Positions 9,921 through 22,289 are shown, counted from the stretch's first letter. The stretch is DNA of 64,000 bases from Kappaphycus alvarezii (GCA_002205965.3 NADL03000076.1:349373-413372); one strand, 5' to 3'. A program made the numbers and translations. Notes: generated by a model not told the origin, from the letters alone.

Positions 9921-10430
9921 CTATGGGTGAGGGAGGGGGGCGCGCAAATGAGGAAGGTTCAGTGGAAGAGGAGGTGGGGGATGACACACAGACGACTGGT
10001 GAGGGAGGGGGTGCAGAAGTCAGGGGGTTGCGGCGAACAAGGAGCTACGGGATGAGACAGAACCGATTGGAGAGGGAGGGAGATGATGGGAGGGAGAGAG
10101 GAAGGCGCGTAATTGAGTGTAGAGGTGTAACGTTTTTATGGCGCAAATATATTGTCTTGGTAAGGCACATCAAAAGTGGCGATTTGGCTTCGGTGCATCA
10201 GGAATGGAATTTTCTGGGGGTGCCAAAATTTGGCGAAGTGGCGAACTGGCATTTCCCGGATGCACCAAGTGCATAAGTTGCACTGATGTCTTCTTACAGT
10301 AGAAATACTTGGTAAAGGTTACTGGAGGGATACTGTGAGGGGATTTAAGGTAATTTAAGGGCATACAGTAATCGCCACACTTCTCTCCCTCGAGGCCAGA
10401 GGGCGATCGTATTGTATCTTTTATTATGTC

Positions 10431-10668
10431 TCAACGGCTTTCTGCGAGCTCCACGAGCTCCACCGCAAGCTCATCTGCATCACTTAGCTTCCTTGTTAGG
10501 TTTCGACACATATTCTGCACAGACGTAAACTGGCCTGAACTGACACACCCCTCCGCACGGACCAGAAGGAGAACAGGTCTTAGTCGTGGATGAGAAGCCA
10601 GTAGTGACATCAAAGAAGCGCCTTGGTAAACAAGAAGCAAGCAAGAGTTCAAAAGTTACGTCATCCAC
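10431..10668 (-). pseudogene. Fragment similar to the unknown ORF at 54726-55196
   Basis: Two overlapping minus frames give VSSGQFTSVQNMCRNLTRK followed by LSDADELAVEL. They correspond to VNSGQLPPEQNTFQNL followed by RKPSEAAELFY in the 156-codon ORF at 55196-54726. The DNA also aligns over about 60 bases (CTTCCTT...TATTCTGC...GGCCTGAA.TGACA). Function unknown. It lies just beyond the Myb-like ORF of Harbinger 1, as its relative does for Harbinger 2. Confidence 0.45.
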
Positions 10669-11329
10669 AGAATCACAAGGCGTAGCATTATGTTTTCAGT
10701 AAGTCCAAGCCCTGGTGCCTTCGGCCTCCAGTGCAGCAGCCGCCGGCGGGCTCGGGCTCGCCCGCCGGCGGATTGCGGTAGTGTAGATTGCAGAAAAAAT
10801 TACGAAGAGCAAGCGTCGAGAACAGCGCGAGTTTCTTTCCAGAGTCGCGCCTGCATCCAGCTCGTTCCACGTGTATTTGGTCAGCCCACGGCCCTGGTCG
10901 GCGGTAACAGTTGAGCTGTTTACCAGCCACAAACACGCATCTAAACGCTTGCTGTAGGGTATGCAAGAAGTATGTAAATCGAAATGCGAGTTTATGTAGT
11001 GTTGCTCCAGAGGAAGGACGAAAGTTCCACGCTGTATTAAGTAGTTCTCAGCACGGTTGACTGGTCAGAGCAATTTGGGGTGGCACCTCTGTCCAGTAAG
11101 TGGTGCGAGCGCCGGAAAGTAGTGGCTATTCGGGGCTGGCGACGCCTGCTTGTGCCGGCCATACGACGACGTAAAAGGAAAACGAAAATCTATGGTCTGC
11201 GAATGAGACTACGGGTAAACAGCTGCAGTCGTAGAGAACGGAAGGCACAAAATGTTCTCCGGATCTGTACAGATGCAAGAATTGTCTCCGATAATACAGG
11301 TACCCGAGGGCACGAAAGTGGGCAAGGGA

Positions 11330-12060
11330 GAATGATGTGCGCAAATTCGCACACGAAAAAAATCTAGATGAGGACCATGATTGTATACAGTATCGGAATT
11401 GGGAAGATATTTTTACAGTTTTTGAATTTGCAAGATATTTTTTAATTTGGGTGAGTGTGGCAAATTCGTCGGTTGATTTTTTCATTTTAGGACACGCTGT
11501 CATAGTAGATGTCAGTACAGTTCCAGGTTGTGGGTGATACTACAAGTAGCTCTGAAAGGTCTATATAATGGCCACATCAATTCCCACCCCTGGCCGTTGG
11601 GTGGCTGGCATGGGTATGGCACCTAGATATTTACCTTGAGGAAATATCTCCTAATAGTCTCTCTGGTTCACACGATTACCGTGAATACATTTTATGGTTA
11701 TTAGTATGTTTGTTTGAGACTTTTGGGGTAGCCAAAAGTCTATTTAAGCCGAGTAAACTGCTTCCTTTAGTGGAGGTCAAGCAAGTTGGCAGACAACTTC
11801 AAGCCAAGTTCCGAGTAGTAGGAAGTTGAGAGTCAACTTCAGACCCAAGAAAACTTTTTCTTACGCTAGTCGCAGAGCGTCGGTGGTAGACACTGCCTCT
11901 TTTATACTTGCTTGTAGCTTTCTCAACTCTCTTCTATATACACTCCCTTTTGTTCGTTCAACAATACCACGGTAGCACTTTTGTCGCTCGCAACAACCCC
12001 TTCTCAGGGTAATTGGTTCTGAGGATCTCTTCCCCCGCCGATTTACCCCTATCAGAGAAC
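11330..12060 (+). repeat. Left arm of a long inverted repeat (LTR-like block R1)
   Basis: 11330-11530 matches the complement of 14100-14312 (GATGTGCGCAA, GAAGATATTTTTACAG, AATTTGCAAGATATTTTT). 11620-12060 matches the complement of 12960-13410 and also 45240-45610 on the plus strand. The second part contains GTCTATTTAAGCC, an LTR-like TATA region, and TGGTTCTGAGGATCTC, a possible primer-binding area. The acidic ORF found between these two parts in the other copies is missing here. Inference: a degenerate LTR plus flank. Confidence 0.6.
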
Positions 12061-12230
12061 TACGCGTTGTGACATTATTCGGTTAATCGGTGCTGGACAC
12101 CATTTTAGCCCTCGGGAACACCCTCCAAAAGCCCGGATCTCATGGAATTCGTGGGCTTCTTAACATAGCCACATTTTTTCCCGCCAGGGCGTTGGCAAGA
12201 TTATGAGAACGCCTCAACAATGAATTACGT

Positions 12231-12875
12231 TTATTTCACCTGTTTCAAAGCATTCCGAAGTCTCGCAACTGTGGGTCTATGCCGATAATCCCATCCTTCA
12301 TGCAGGGTGTTTATCGTTGCATGTAGTCTGTCGGAGTCCACAGTAAGGACAAATGGAATTTTCAGGTCTGTACCATTTGCGTTAATAACGCATGATGCCA
12401 TCATATGCCCTAGATCAGCAAAAAGAGCTGCGGCGAGGATCTCCGCGCCTATTGAACTGAATGAAACCCTTGCTTGCTTCGCACTCGTCCAGTCTAAGAC
12501 ATGAAATATTGTGCTAGTATTCCCAACCACGAAGGCCTGAACAGGCCAGAATCATATCCAGTTTCATCATAAAAAGTTTTCCCTTGGCTTGCGTCTGAAA
12601 AAGCGATATGGAAGGGAACAAATTCTGTTGAGCCAGATCGTTCGAAATGTATCTTGGGCTGCAGTGCCTGCAGTTCCTTGAGGACATGATTTGAAGGGAT
12701 CAGATCCGATACGTGAAGACGGGAGTCTCTTTGCTGTAAATAACGCGCAGCAAATGAGGCTTGTGGAAGTACACCGCGTCCAAGAAAGTTCAGAGATCCT
12801 GTGAGTGCGAAGTATAAGATCTTTCAGCGGCCGTGCAAGGGCTCCGAAACTCCTTTTGGAGAGTGCGGGTGACAT
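12231..12875 (-). pseudogene. Copia-type pol C-terminus (RT end and RNase H), degenerate
   Basis: Seen: in shifting minus frames, LTGSLNFLGRGVLPQASFAA (about 12800-12740) and PFHIAFSDASQGKLF (about 12590), then from 12530 HVLDWTSAKQARVSFSSIGA, VLTVDSDRLHATINTLHEG and YRHRPTVARLRNAL. Known: SS-x-GAEIL, VDSxxLxxTIxTLHEGxxYRLR and LR-(E/N)-(S/A) are features of the RNase H that follows a copia-like RT. The fragment lacks catalytic RT motifs and any 5' part. It sits between two inverted copies of an LTR-like block, so it is probably the remains of an element nested in that structure. Confidence 0.65.
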
Positions 12876-12959
12876 CTAGTGCATAGATGGTACTCATGAA
12901 CTCGCACATATTCTCATTAATCGATCAATGTGGTGTCATGCATATTCTGATTCGATGTA

Positions 12960-13410
12960 ATTTAAGTGATAGGGGTAAATCGTCGGGAGAAGAAATATTC
13001 AGAACCAAACACCCAAAGAAGGAGGTTTTGCTAGCGACAAAAGTGCTACCGTGGTATAGTTGAACGAACAAAAAAGGAGTGGATAAGGAAGACAGTTGAG
13101 CAGTCGACAAGCAAGTATGGAAGGGGGAGGGTCTACCACTGATGCTCTGTGACCAGCGTGGGAAAAAGGTTTCTTGGGTCTGAAGTTGACTCTCAACTTC
13201 CTACTACTCGGGACTTCGTTTGAAGTTGTCTGCCAACTTGCTTGATCTCCAAAGAGGGAGCAGTTTACTCAGCTTATATAGACTTTTTGGCTAACCCTAA
13301 AGTCTCAAACAAACATACTAAGAACTATAAAATGCATCAAATGGAATCGTGTGAACGAGAAAGACTAACAGTATAGTAGATAATATCAGGATGAATATCT
13401 AGATTCTTTC
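12960..13410 (-). repeat. LTR-like block R2 (right arm of the inverted repeat)
   Basis: Reverse-complement match to 11620-12060 and 45240-45610. Read on the minus strand it has GTCTATATAAGCTGAG (TATA), TTGGTTCTGAATATTTC (possible primer-binding area) and ends at GATTTACCCCTATC. On the minus strand it follows the acidic ORF and precedes copia pol remains. It is LTR-like, but the boundaries and target duplications are unresolved. Confidence 0.6.
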
Positions 13411-13511
13411 CTTAATATCTTAGTCCTCTATATCAGAGCCAAACGGTTCCCCCAAAATATCCATTCCACCCAGGCAGTCCACATAAATATCCTCGAACGG
13501 CTTAGAATTCT

Positions 13512-14062
13512 TCATTGCCTCCTGAGAAATATGTAGACCACTGAGGACGCCCCATCCGGTTCCAGAGTCGGGACCACCTGGTCCATATTCTCTGGCCACT
13601 TCTCCATTAATCCGGCACTTTCCATGCCTCCCTCCCCCTCATCCTCCTCATTCTCTTCTTCACTTCTCTCTTCATCTTCTTCAGAAGAGTCAGAGATCAC
13701 AATTACTTTCTCAGTCTCCCTTCGTTCTCCATAGGAGCCCTCCCATCGTTATACACTAGTGGCTCCCACGGATCTACCCAGTCCTCCTCTTCCTCCTCTT
13801 CTCCTTCCTCTCCTCCTCCTCCTCTCTGCCTCTTCTGCCTGCTCGAAGCAGTTACGGCAGACCCACTCCAGAACGCGTTCCAGTACAACCTTCTACAGTA
13901 GTCATCGTAGTCGGTTGGACCATTTGCCATCAGGGCCAAAGCGTTGAGTGGACGACGGCCTCGGGATGACTTGGAGATGGTGAGGGAAGGGCAGAGTTTG
14001 GTCATGTTAAGGGCCAAACGAAGGGTGAGCCGATGGGGTAGTTGATGCGGGGGGTGCCTCAA
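13512..14062 (-). pseudogene. Acidic-tract protein, TE-associated, function unknown
   Basis: Seen: the minus ORF from 14062 (KLCPSLTISKSSRGRRPLNA then MANGPTDYDDYCRRLYWNA) enters a Gly/Glu-rich tract (EEGEEEEEEDWVDPW). After a stop at 13703 it reopens as SDSSEEDEERSEEENEEDEG and WPENMDQVVPTLEPDGA. The plus-strand copy at 44630-45055 preserves KLCPSKVISK, PFGPTDRDDYLRR, the acidic tract and TKWFRRWNRMGA-like or VVPTLEPDG sequence in another frame. Conserved between two copies but broken in both. Both copies precede the same LTR-like block. Possibly an accessory ORF of a retroelement; I recognise no domain. Confidence 0.45.
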
Positions 14063-14099
14063 CGACGTCGATTTCGAACTTTAAATACTGCGACGTTTT

Positions 14100-14312
14100 C
14101 GAAAAGTATGACTACCTTGGACGTGTACATTAATGTCATCTATTAATGACACCGTGTTCTAAAATAAAAATCACCTCATGATTTTGCCACAATCATCCAA
14201 ATTAAAAATATCTTGCAAATTCAGAAACTGTAAAAATATCTTGCAAATTCCGAAACTGTATCCAAATTTGGTCCTCTTCTAGATTATTTTCGTCTGCAAA
14301 TCTTGCGCACAT
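14100..14312 (-). repeat. Outer part of the right inverted-repeat arm
   Basis: Matches the complement of 11330-11530. It holds a 28-bp tandem duplication (AAAAATATCTTGCAAATTC and AGAAACTGT, twice) at about 14201-14260. Homology to the left arm stops near 14312 and 11330, so the two arms define a structure of about 3 kb. Confidence 0.55.
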
Positions 14313-14323
14313 CGACATTCATA

Positions 14324-14666
14324 TGCTAGAGATGAACAAATCAACACCCTACTTCCCAAATATGAATCTACCAAACCTTTTCTCCCACTGCAGGTGGTAC
14401 TCTGCGTGTCCACTCTAAAGGAGGTGATGGGCACTGGCTTCTTGAATTTCAGTCCATGGCCGCGTCGTAGAAGCTGAGATGAGGACGTCTATCAATTCTT
14501 GGAAAATGATTGATATGCGCCCTTTAGCAGTTTCGAGAATGAGAATAGACCCCTACTTAGGCAGCAAAGATATCACAGAGACCTTTACTCTTAAAAGAAC
14601 AGAAGTACGAGAGGACAGCCTGGCGAAGTAGTCACCTGGTAGCCGTTGTAGTGCAATGCTGTACCC
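14324..14666 (+). repeat. 340-bp dispersed repeat, copy 1
   Basis: About 90% similar by eye to 43821-44162 on the same strand. Shared landmarks are TGAGCAAATCAACACCC-like starts, CCCACTGCAGGTGGTA, CTTCTTGAATTTCAGTCCAT, GACGTCTATCAATTCT, GATATGCGCCCTTTA and GACAGCCTGGCGAAGTAG. No ORF is conserved. In both places it lies within 0.6 kb of an acidic-ORF copy, but in opposite relative orientation. Confidence 0.7.
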
Positions 14667-17190
14667 GAGAGCTAGATAGAAGTAAAGTGATTAGAGCAAT
14701 TGTAAGCTCAAATCTCTTACACTTGATTCCTGGTGGAACAACAGGCTTTACTTCAAAAATGACTCTAAATTTCAAATAATACATTACCCGAACTTGTCCC
14801 TAGTAAACGAGGTTGGCGAACAATATTACAACTTATATTTACATAAAGAGGTCTTAGTTTGCTATATCACAAGGTATTTATCGCATGTGATACTGTCCGG
14901 CACTTCCTTCGGATCTCAACTTTCGATATCTTTCAAGCAAAAAAGAACTCAAAGCTTCCCCTATAGAATCATACAGGTTTGAATCTGACCTCTTTGCATC
15001 GAAAAGTCTTCTACTGTCCAAATTAAACTCGTTCTGGTTCGTGTGCACCTATTATCTGTCAATTAAGTAAGGGTTACCAAGGGATTGAACAAGATAACGT
15101 AGGTCTGTTCCGATAAAATTCCGATTGTTTTGACAGGATGAGATCGTACACTCCCCTGTCTTACCGTCCTCCTACCCCGAGTCTCCCTTACCGATTTCTG
15201 TGCTTCGATCTCCAGCAGGTGACGAACAACAAGCTCTGTCAATTTCTTCTTGGTTTGACGTCGGAGGTAATGCTCTACCTCGGTTGGGCCGAAGATAATA
15301 AGGAGAGAAGGAAATAGGGCGAATGTGACTTGTTATGGAAATGGGGGGTGATGATAGTTGTATATGCATAGGGACTGTCAAGGTGAAGATGAAAACTGTC
15401 GCGTTTTTGTTGTTAGGGGGAGGTGAATAACTTTTAGGCGGCGACCGACGTTTTTAAATAGCGCTAGATGGTTCAGGTTGACAGTTCCGCTGAATCAAGA
15501 AATAGGCGTAAATTGGCATTGTATTGGGATTTAGTAAAACAGCCTTGAAAAGGGTGAGTTAAGGCGAAAATAATGTGCAAAAAATATTAATTATAAAAAA
15601 ATTTAAGGGCGAACAAGATCAAGTAAACGGAGAAGACTGAAAGAATTGCCATCAAAGGAGATGGCAGTCGCTTATAAAGAAAGAAACGAAAAAATAAACG
15701 AGCATGGAGAAATGCAAACTTCGTCGCGATAAAGAAAAGAAAGTAGGGTGAGATGCAGAGGAGAAGATGTGGTGGCATTGCAGTGTAATCGACAATCCAC
15801 CCAATTCTAAGGACAAGCCCTGCATGTCGCCATACAAGGACCTCCCTGTTACCGTTCAGTGGCACCTCCCATTCTAATTCCGCAATCGACTACTTCTCGT
15901 TTAACGGATGCTTGGTAGGTTACACTGAGGTTATCTTATTTGTGGTTTTTTTGTTTTTCTCTTGCAATTCTTGCGAAGGTGCACGTGATGAATGGGTGAG
16001 TTTTTGGAGCGTCTGTGGCGAGCAAAGAAATACGTCACTCTGTGCACGGTATCACAATACACTTTCTACCCGATTTCTGATATTGTTGGCATCTCTGTAC
16101 ATGCGACGACCATATCAGAATCATTTGGTCAGAAATGAACCAATTACAGCAATCAACTGATCCAACAAAACATTCAGAACAATTTAGACAAAAAACATTG
16201 ATCAGGGTAAGTTTGACCACTCAGGTGAGGAGATTGGATTACCAACTGTAGTAATTGAACAAACACTGCAACAAATTGGAGCCTAAAATAAAAATAATAT
16301 TGTTTTTAGATGGGGAGATGTATGAAATAGATGGTATCGTACTACATAATGGGGTTACATTTGAAAAGCAGAGGCGGAAAGAAAATTTACATGGACAGCA
16401 GGCGTTTGTGAACTATTTCATGAGTTTTTTTTGAAAATTTGCGCAAAATTTTGATGCATCCTTACAGTGGAGTACCTATAGTCTCACTTTTTTTATGGTT
16501 CTTGATGGCTCAGTACTGTAGTCATCTCGTAAGTGTCGGATAAAATGGAGGAAACTGACGGAAGGATTTAGTGAAAATTAAACAAATCACCATGCACTAG
16601 AGAATGTTTTCAACTTTTTGAGACAGAACCTTGCTGCTGCTGTCATGACTGTAGGAATACCCAGAAACGAAGAACCTTACCCACCGCTTTTTAGTAATCG
16701 CGTGCCAAACTGCAATGTCGAGAAAATTTGGAGCAAAAATTAGACTGCATTCTTATATCAACCGGGAATAAAGTACATTACTTTCAAGAGGCTGCTTAAA
16801 TTAGGATTGAGACACAGTAATTTAATAATTCAGGTAATAAGACACTAGATCTTGGGCAAGTGGCCTTCATGGACCAGAATATTGGTTTGGGCTTAGCACA
16901 GCGGAAGCTAAATTTATTGAGAAGCTGCACGAAAATAGGACTAAGAACTCAATCGATGTGTGTATGGGTTATATAAATGGTTCATGACTGGTAAGGGTAG
17001 TGTGAAACTCTGTAGAAGTCGTTGAACACTGTGTGCTAGTCAATACAATTAATGGTATCATTTTTGATCCTACCTAGTCATTTGAAATCCACTTCTGATC
17101 TAATAGCTTATGAATATTTGATGGATTAAACACGGATAACTTATAATTTGCCAAGGTTAGAGATATGTAAAATCGAACGAAGATATAAAA
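14667..17190. other. AT-rich region without recognised genes
   Basis: Short ORFs only, one of them hydrophobic (minus 15865-15587, 92 codons, rich in Phe/Leu). It overlaps another hydrophobic frame, and I do not trust it as a gene. I see no repeat matching elsewhere in the window. Confidence 0.35.
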
Positions 17191-17199
17191 TGAAACCTC

Positions 17200-17880
17200 T
17201 TTTTTGGTAACTTCCATAGATCAGATTATCTATTTTTGTCGTATTTTTTCAATTAGCCCGGGCTCAATAACATTCCTTGCCACGGCTTGCGACATCAACC
17301 ATGTGAACATATCTGCAATACTATTTTGGTTCCGACCAAAACCAATATCGAAAATCATTCTGTCGCGGACATCTTCTCTCGCAGTAGCGATTTTTAACAT
17401 TTTAAGCTTTAAAGATGCATATTAACCTTGGTTATGAAATAGAATGGCCTCTTGATTTCTGTGAACAAATGAAATAGAATGGCCTCTTGATTTCTGTGAA
17501 CAAATGAAAACGGATTGGGTACCATAAAAATCACTTAAGCTATTCTGTAAGAAAGATCGCTTCATCAAATATATCAATAATCGAGAATGACTTCAGCGGA
17601 CCGTGCGGGTCTAGTGATCTTCTCGGCTTTTAATACTTGACGCGGACCGGTGCATATTTTACGCTTCTGTCTCCAAAAAATGGAACGTGCATAGTTGTGG
17701 TGAGAAATGAGTTTCATTAGCAAAACAGTAGTCGGCTAATCCCATAATCTTTGGAGAATTCAGGTCGAGCCCACACATCTTCGGACTAAATATGAGGTAC
17801 ATCGCGTCCTTTATAGCTTTTTGGTCCTTCAAATGGAAAGCAAATGAAACTATCTTTTTCATTCTCAAACATGCTCGCAA
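17200..17880 (-). pseudogene. Possible copia RNase H relic, highly decayed
   Basis: The minus frame near 17410-17225 reads KMLKIATAREDVRDRMIFDI, then GFGRNQNSIADMFTWLMSQA. This resembles the copia RNase H end (AR-E-x-R...IxxIG.VRSxxNxADxxTK-MSQ). Upstream on the same strand (17880-17659) is an open frame with IMGLADYCFANETHFS, possibly the start of the same domain. Weak but ordered similarity. Alternative: chance. Confidence 0.35.
17434..17503 (+). repeat. 35-bp perfect tandem duplication
   Basis: Two identical 35-bp units (ATGAAATAGAATGGCCTC...GTGAACAA) at 17434-17468 and 17469-17503. A recent local duplication with no coding role seen. Confidence 0.95.
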
Positions 17881-18949
17881 AGACTTTTGGAAGCCTTAAT
17901 ACTTACAACGAAAATTTCTAGCAAGAGTTATTCTTCTAATCATGCTTTTTATGCATCAAACTTTGATTTTAAAACGATTTATCCACAAGAAAGCACTCTA
18001 GCTTCTTCATAAAAGAGTTTTGATTGACGAAGAAATTTTCATTCTCGTTTTGATCATTATTAAGACCTGTAAACACTGTATGAAAAGTATTATCATCGAC
18101 TATTTCGATATATATATACTTTTTATATATGTACTCTTTCGTTCGCTTCGAGATTTCTTTGGATCCATCGATCTAACATGTAGAAAGTCGTCCAAGTAGC
18201 CAGCACGAAGTACTTTTAGTATAATTTCTGTGAGCAGATATGCTGTTAGCAGGAAATAAGTTGGCGGATGCATCTGAGATGGGCTCATGTTGCGTTGCAT
18301 ATGATGATGCTTATCTATTCTATCATTCCAGAGATCACCTGCATCGGGCAGTTTATAAAGAGGGGGACATTTTGAAGGAATCGTTTAGTGCCTAAGCCAA
18401 GCTCAGGAATAGGCTTCGTAAGAAACACTGTCGTTTCAGTGGTTCGGAACACTTAATATATTTCAGTCTGATTATTTCTTGCAAACTCCAAAATGTGGTT
18501 GGAAGCGCAAGCAATGAGAGAGCAGGAAGTTGCTAAAATGGAGCTGATGAATGTATCATAATATCTACAAGACAGTCAATGGTATATCTGGTTCATTCTT
18601 GATCTTAGCGTCGATTTTAGACTTGATAGGTATCAGAAAAATTCCGAGAGTAACATTTGCTATGGATTTATTTCTTCTTGAGGATATGCTTAAATTTCTC
18701 GCGGTCTAGAAGTTAGGTCAGTGTACTTCCCCCTTTTTTTAGCTTCTTCGTAGTTGTGGCGTGTATTTTGTAGAAAATAACATATCATGTAGGAAAAACA
18801 CATCGACCACTACGCCACATGCGCTTGAATTTCAAGTGGTGCACTGAGTGAACACACAGCCCATTTCAACATATTTCTCGTTCTTGCGAAATTTCTGTTT
18901 ACATGATTCCAACAGTATTAGTAGTTCTAAACTGCGCCAAGAAACTGTC

Positions 18950-21320
18950 AAAAACCATCATACAACGCTTATTTAGAAGTTCTGGATAAGAATAAGGGTT
19001 TATCCTAGCCATATTAAATGGTCTAAATGAGCATATGACCGAGCTCGGACAAGTAATAGCTCCCATCGATAATCCAAGCTTTCCACCTAAAAGGGTAGCA
19101 GCTGTTCTCAGATTTCGTTATTAGATTCTTCTCCCTTACAAAGGACCTCATCTCCCATTTGATAGCTACGGTCGCATTAAAAGAAGTAGTGAATTGCGGA
19201 GAACTCTTTCTTGTTTCGGGCCAGTTGTTTCTCTTTCAGTCTCTTTGCGAGCGATTTGGTCAATTTGTGCTCATTCCGCAAATGTTAAGAGCTTGGAAGT
19301 TGCATTGCGTTAATCTTAAATCTACGGTTATTCTCAGAATACCAGTGCGGATGACACAAGTACTACCTCGCAAGAGTATCATTCGATTCCTGAAAGGAAC
19401 AAGCAAGAGCAATTAGCTTATTTAAATTTGTTTTACTGGCCTAAATCTTGCGGAATACAGTTCGTACGTTTACAATCTCGTCCTTTAATCTGATAATTGA
19501 ATTGTATTACAACAAAAACATCAGAAATACGTGTGAAGTTTCTAAATGTCTAGCCTAATTGTGAACCTTGATTATTAGGTATCTTCTTCGAAAGCCTAGT
19601 GTATACAACTGCCTTCCACTCGACAGTTTTCCTCCAAATGTCTTTATCTGAGACGCTTACAGAAAACACACAGCATTAGACCATGTTTTTCGTCGAAAAA
19701 CGAGATAATGGTTAGCTATCAATGTAATGATATCAAAGATAACCGGCACCGTTTTTTATTCCTACGATATCTCTAAAACTCACTATGAATTATAAAACTA
19801 TTCGAAAGGGGACATAAAACTTACATATTTCTAATAATATTTTCGTATTTTTCGTATTTTGGTTCATCAGAATAAGATATATTGACTAGGTCGTATAGAT
19901 ATATTGAAATAATTTGAAAGAAATGCTTGCGCAATTTCGAAAACGCTTCACCGTCGAACTTCTATCGCTTGATACCTGGATCAGGACGTTAATATGCGAG
20001 CTTTGAGACCTGATAATTGGAATAGATCAATCGTCAAGTATCTATTGTTTCTTTCATCGCTGCCTTCTGTAATTTGTTTCAATAACCGGATAGACAGTAT
20101 TTACTGGGCAAAATACGCAGTGCTCATAACTTCTAGTCCAAACAGTGCTTTCATAAAGACATTTGTGATGCGAATTTAACAGTTATACTTGGAACTCTAA
20201 GTAGGACATTGATGGTAGAACTATTCTGCCCAGTGACCTATATGTATAATATGCGATACGTAATCCATTCCTCGAGGGTAATATTTTCTTGTGTTACATT
20301 CAAAGTCCATGAAGCATTCTAGTCAGATGCTTTGGGTCGACTAATGATGATGGTGTGCCTGTATCACGTAAAGTGCCAAAGTGACGTAAATATTTTTTTT
20401 CAAAACTCAATTTTCCAACGTTCATATTAGTCCTACTGACATCTATCCAAGAAAATTTTGTACTACTGTAAAGATTTCATCGGAGACGTCTGCTTGCGGA
20501 TTCTGCTTGGTGGTTCGCTGCACCTTTCTGTCGCTGTGATCAAAATTCTTTGGGGAATCTTTGTTCTTTATTAAAGAACTGGCAATATTTGACCAGAGCT
20601 CTTCCACAGACAAATATATTTAGGAGTGTGCAATAGCCAAAAGTTCTTTTTCATAGGCCGCATAGTTTTGTTCAGCATCATTAAGAGTCCTGAATTCAAA
20701 AGCGACCAGTCTTTTAGAACCTGATTCTTCCTGTTTCAAAACTATTTCAATTTCATACTGTGATGCATTTGCGGCTACTTTAATAGGCAATTTGGTGTCG
20801 AAATTTCTGAGAACCAGTGCACTACAAAGTGTTTGCTTGAATACTTAGAGGGCATCATCTGGTGCGCGGCTCCATTGGAAATTTGCGTTTTTCGTCAGCT
20901 ATGTCAGAGATCTAACAAGCACTGAACATATTTTTATGAATCTCCAGTAGTAATTGACAGTAAAAGAAAAATCTGTGCTTGTTGCTTATTTTTTTGTATC
21001 GGTCATTCCAGGACTGCACTTATTATACTTGGATCAACAGATATATTGTTTTGGAAATAGTGCGTCCCAGGTACCGCTTTGGTAAATAGTGCATTCTAGG
21101 TACTCCGCTTTTATGCCATCCAGATAGAAGATTAAAAATAAGTCTAGCCTGTTCTTACAATTTTCATTAAATAAGTTCATGAAAGTTTCTAGGCCCCTGG
21201 TGAGTCTATACGGCAGAGCAAGAAAGTCAAGGTGTTCATATCTTGTTCTGAGGATGGTATATGGAATCGAATCTTCGTGTAATCTAATCCGGTGATAAAT
21301 GTGTCTGATATTATTTTTGA
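18950..21320 (-). pseudogene. Ty3/gypsy pol remnant (RT, RNase H, integrase C-terminus)
   Basis: Seen, reading down the minus strand from 21320: YTKIRFHIPSS then, in a shifted frame, RTRYEHLDFLALPYRLTRGL and IFYLDGIK (RT, with YLDG where YLDD is canonical, about 21300-21105). Next comes a thumb/connection region (NYYWRFIKN, PMEPRTR), then VAFEFRTLNDAEQNYAAYEK and ELLAIAHS (RNase H, about 20715-20615). Near 19400-19060 KSLAKRLKEKQLARNKKEFS and YQMGDEVLCKGEE resemble the gypsy integrase C-terminal region. Known: this is the Ty3/gypsy domain order. The integrase core between 20.5 and 19.4 kb is not recognisable. Heavily stopped and shifted. Confidence 0.6.
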
Positions 21321-21354
21321 TGAAGTATTTTGCACCATTAAGCTACTTGCACTA

Positions 21355-21960
21355 TGCCCCAACCACACCACCACATACATGCCAGAGAAAACCACAGTGC
21401 GCCTACTATTAGCCCTCGCAGCCCACCACGGCTGGCACTTGGGAAATTTCGAAATCACCGCAGCGTATCTTCATGAACCGTACACGCATACCAAACCAGT
21501 TTACATACGCGAAAATCCACGCTTCATTGGCGATCTCCGCCATCCCAACCACACTAGTATGCTCTTACGCAACCTCTATGGTACCCCCCCGCCGCACACA
21601 CATAGTTCAGTCCATCCTTTATAAAACTCGCCTCAAAGATGCGCGACCACGATCCACGCCTCTCCCCAAAAGTGCAACTGGCATGAGGCCGACAAGGCAC
21701 CTCCCCTCACCCCGCAACGAAAGCAACAATTCCAACAAATTCTAGGTTAACTGCGATACATAACTGAAAGCACGCGCCCAGACATCCAATACGCTGTCAA
21801 CCGCCTTGCAGAAGTCCTGCACAAGCCAAAATCCCACCACAGCTGACTACTCATCTGGTTTATACAATACCTAAAAGGAACCGCTCAACATCAAATCAAG
21901 TTCCACAAGTTCTCGCGAGAACAGCAACGCGGGTTACAATTCCGGATCCTGTCGGCTAGG
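21355..21960 (+). pseudogene. Copia reverse transcriptase fragment
   Basis: Seen: TVRLLLALAAHHGWHLGNFE then ITAAYLHEPYTHTKPVYIRE and LLRNLYGTPP (21390-21590), which is the RVT_2 fingers/palm with the aspartate position changed to Glu (FE for FD). It jumps to RYITESTRPDIQYAVNRLAE and LHKPKSHHS (about 21750-21850), then WFIQYLKGTAQHQIKFH. Known: D-x-x-xAYL, LYG, TRPDI and YLKGT are copia RT hallmarks. The middle, including the YVDD box, is deleted. GC-richer than the adjacent gypsy relic and on the opposite strand, so it is a separate insertion. Confidence 0.75.
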
Positions 21961-22289
21961 GAATTAATTCCCTCGGAATAGAATTTTTGCATTTACCTAT
22001 GGCCATCGACATTTACGGACAAATTGGGGCAACCGGACTCCACTCGCTCCATGACATGAGTAACTTCACTGCTGACCGCCGAGGGAAGCATCCTATGTCT
22101 GAATTCCGAAAGCTTAAGACAGGTATCTCAGCGTTTGTTCTGCAGTACACCGCAGTCATGATTAATCACCGAAAACAGAGAACATAACCTACCCCCTGAC
22201 GCCCAAACGGGGCTCTTGCCTGATTCCCGACTACAAATCATGAATAAAAAGGTCTCTTTTTCTTACAAGTACACAGGACTGCCAACCTT

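Noticed and set aside
13759..13947. Plus-strand Leu/Pro/Ser-rich ORF
   Set aside because: Complement of the Glu-rich tract of the acidic ORF; low complexity.
15587..15865. Hydrophobic 92-codon minus ORF as a membrane protein
   Set aside because: AT-rich sequence readily gives Phe/Leu-rich frames; a second overlapping frame is equally hydrophobic and nothing supports expression.
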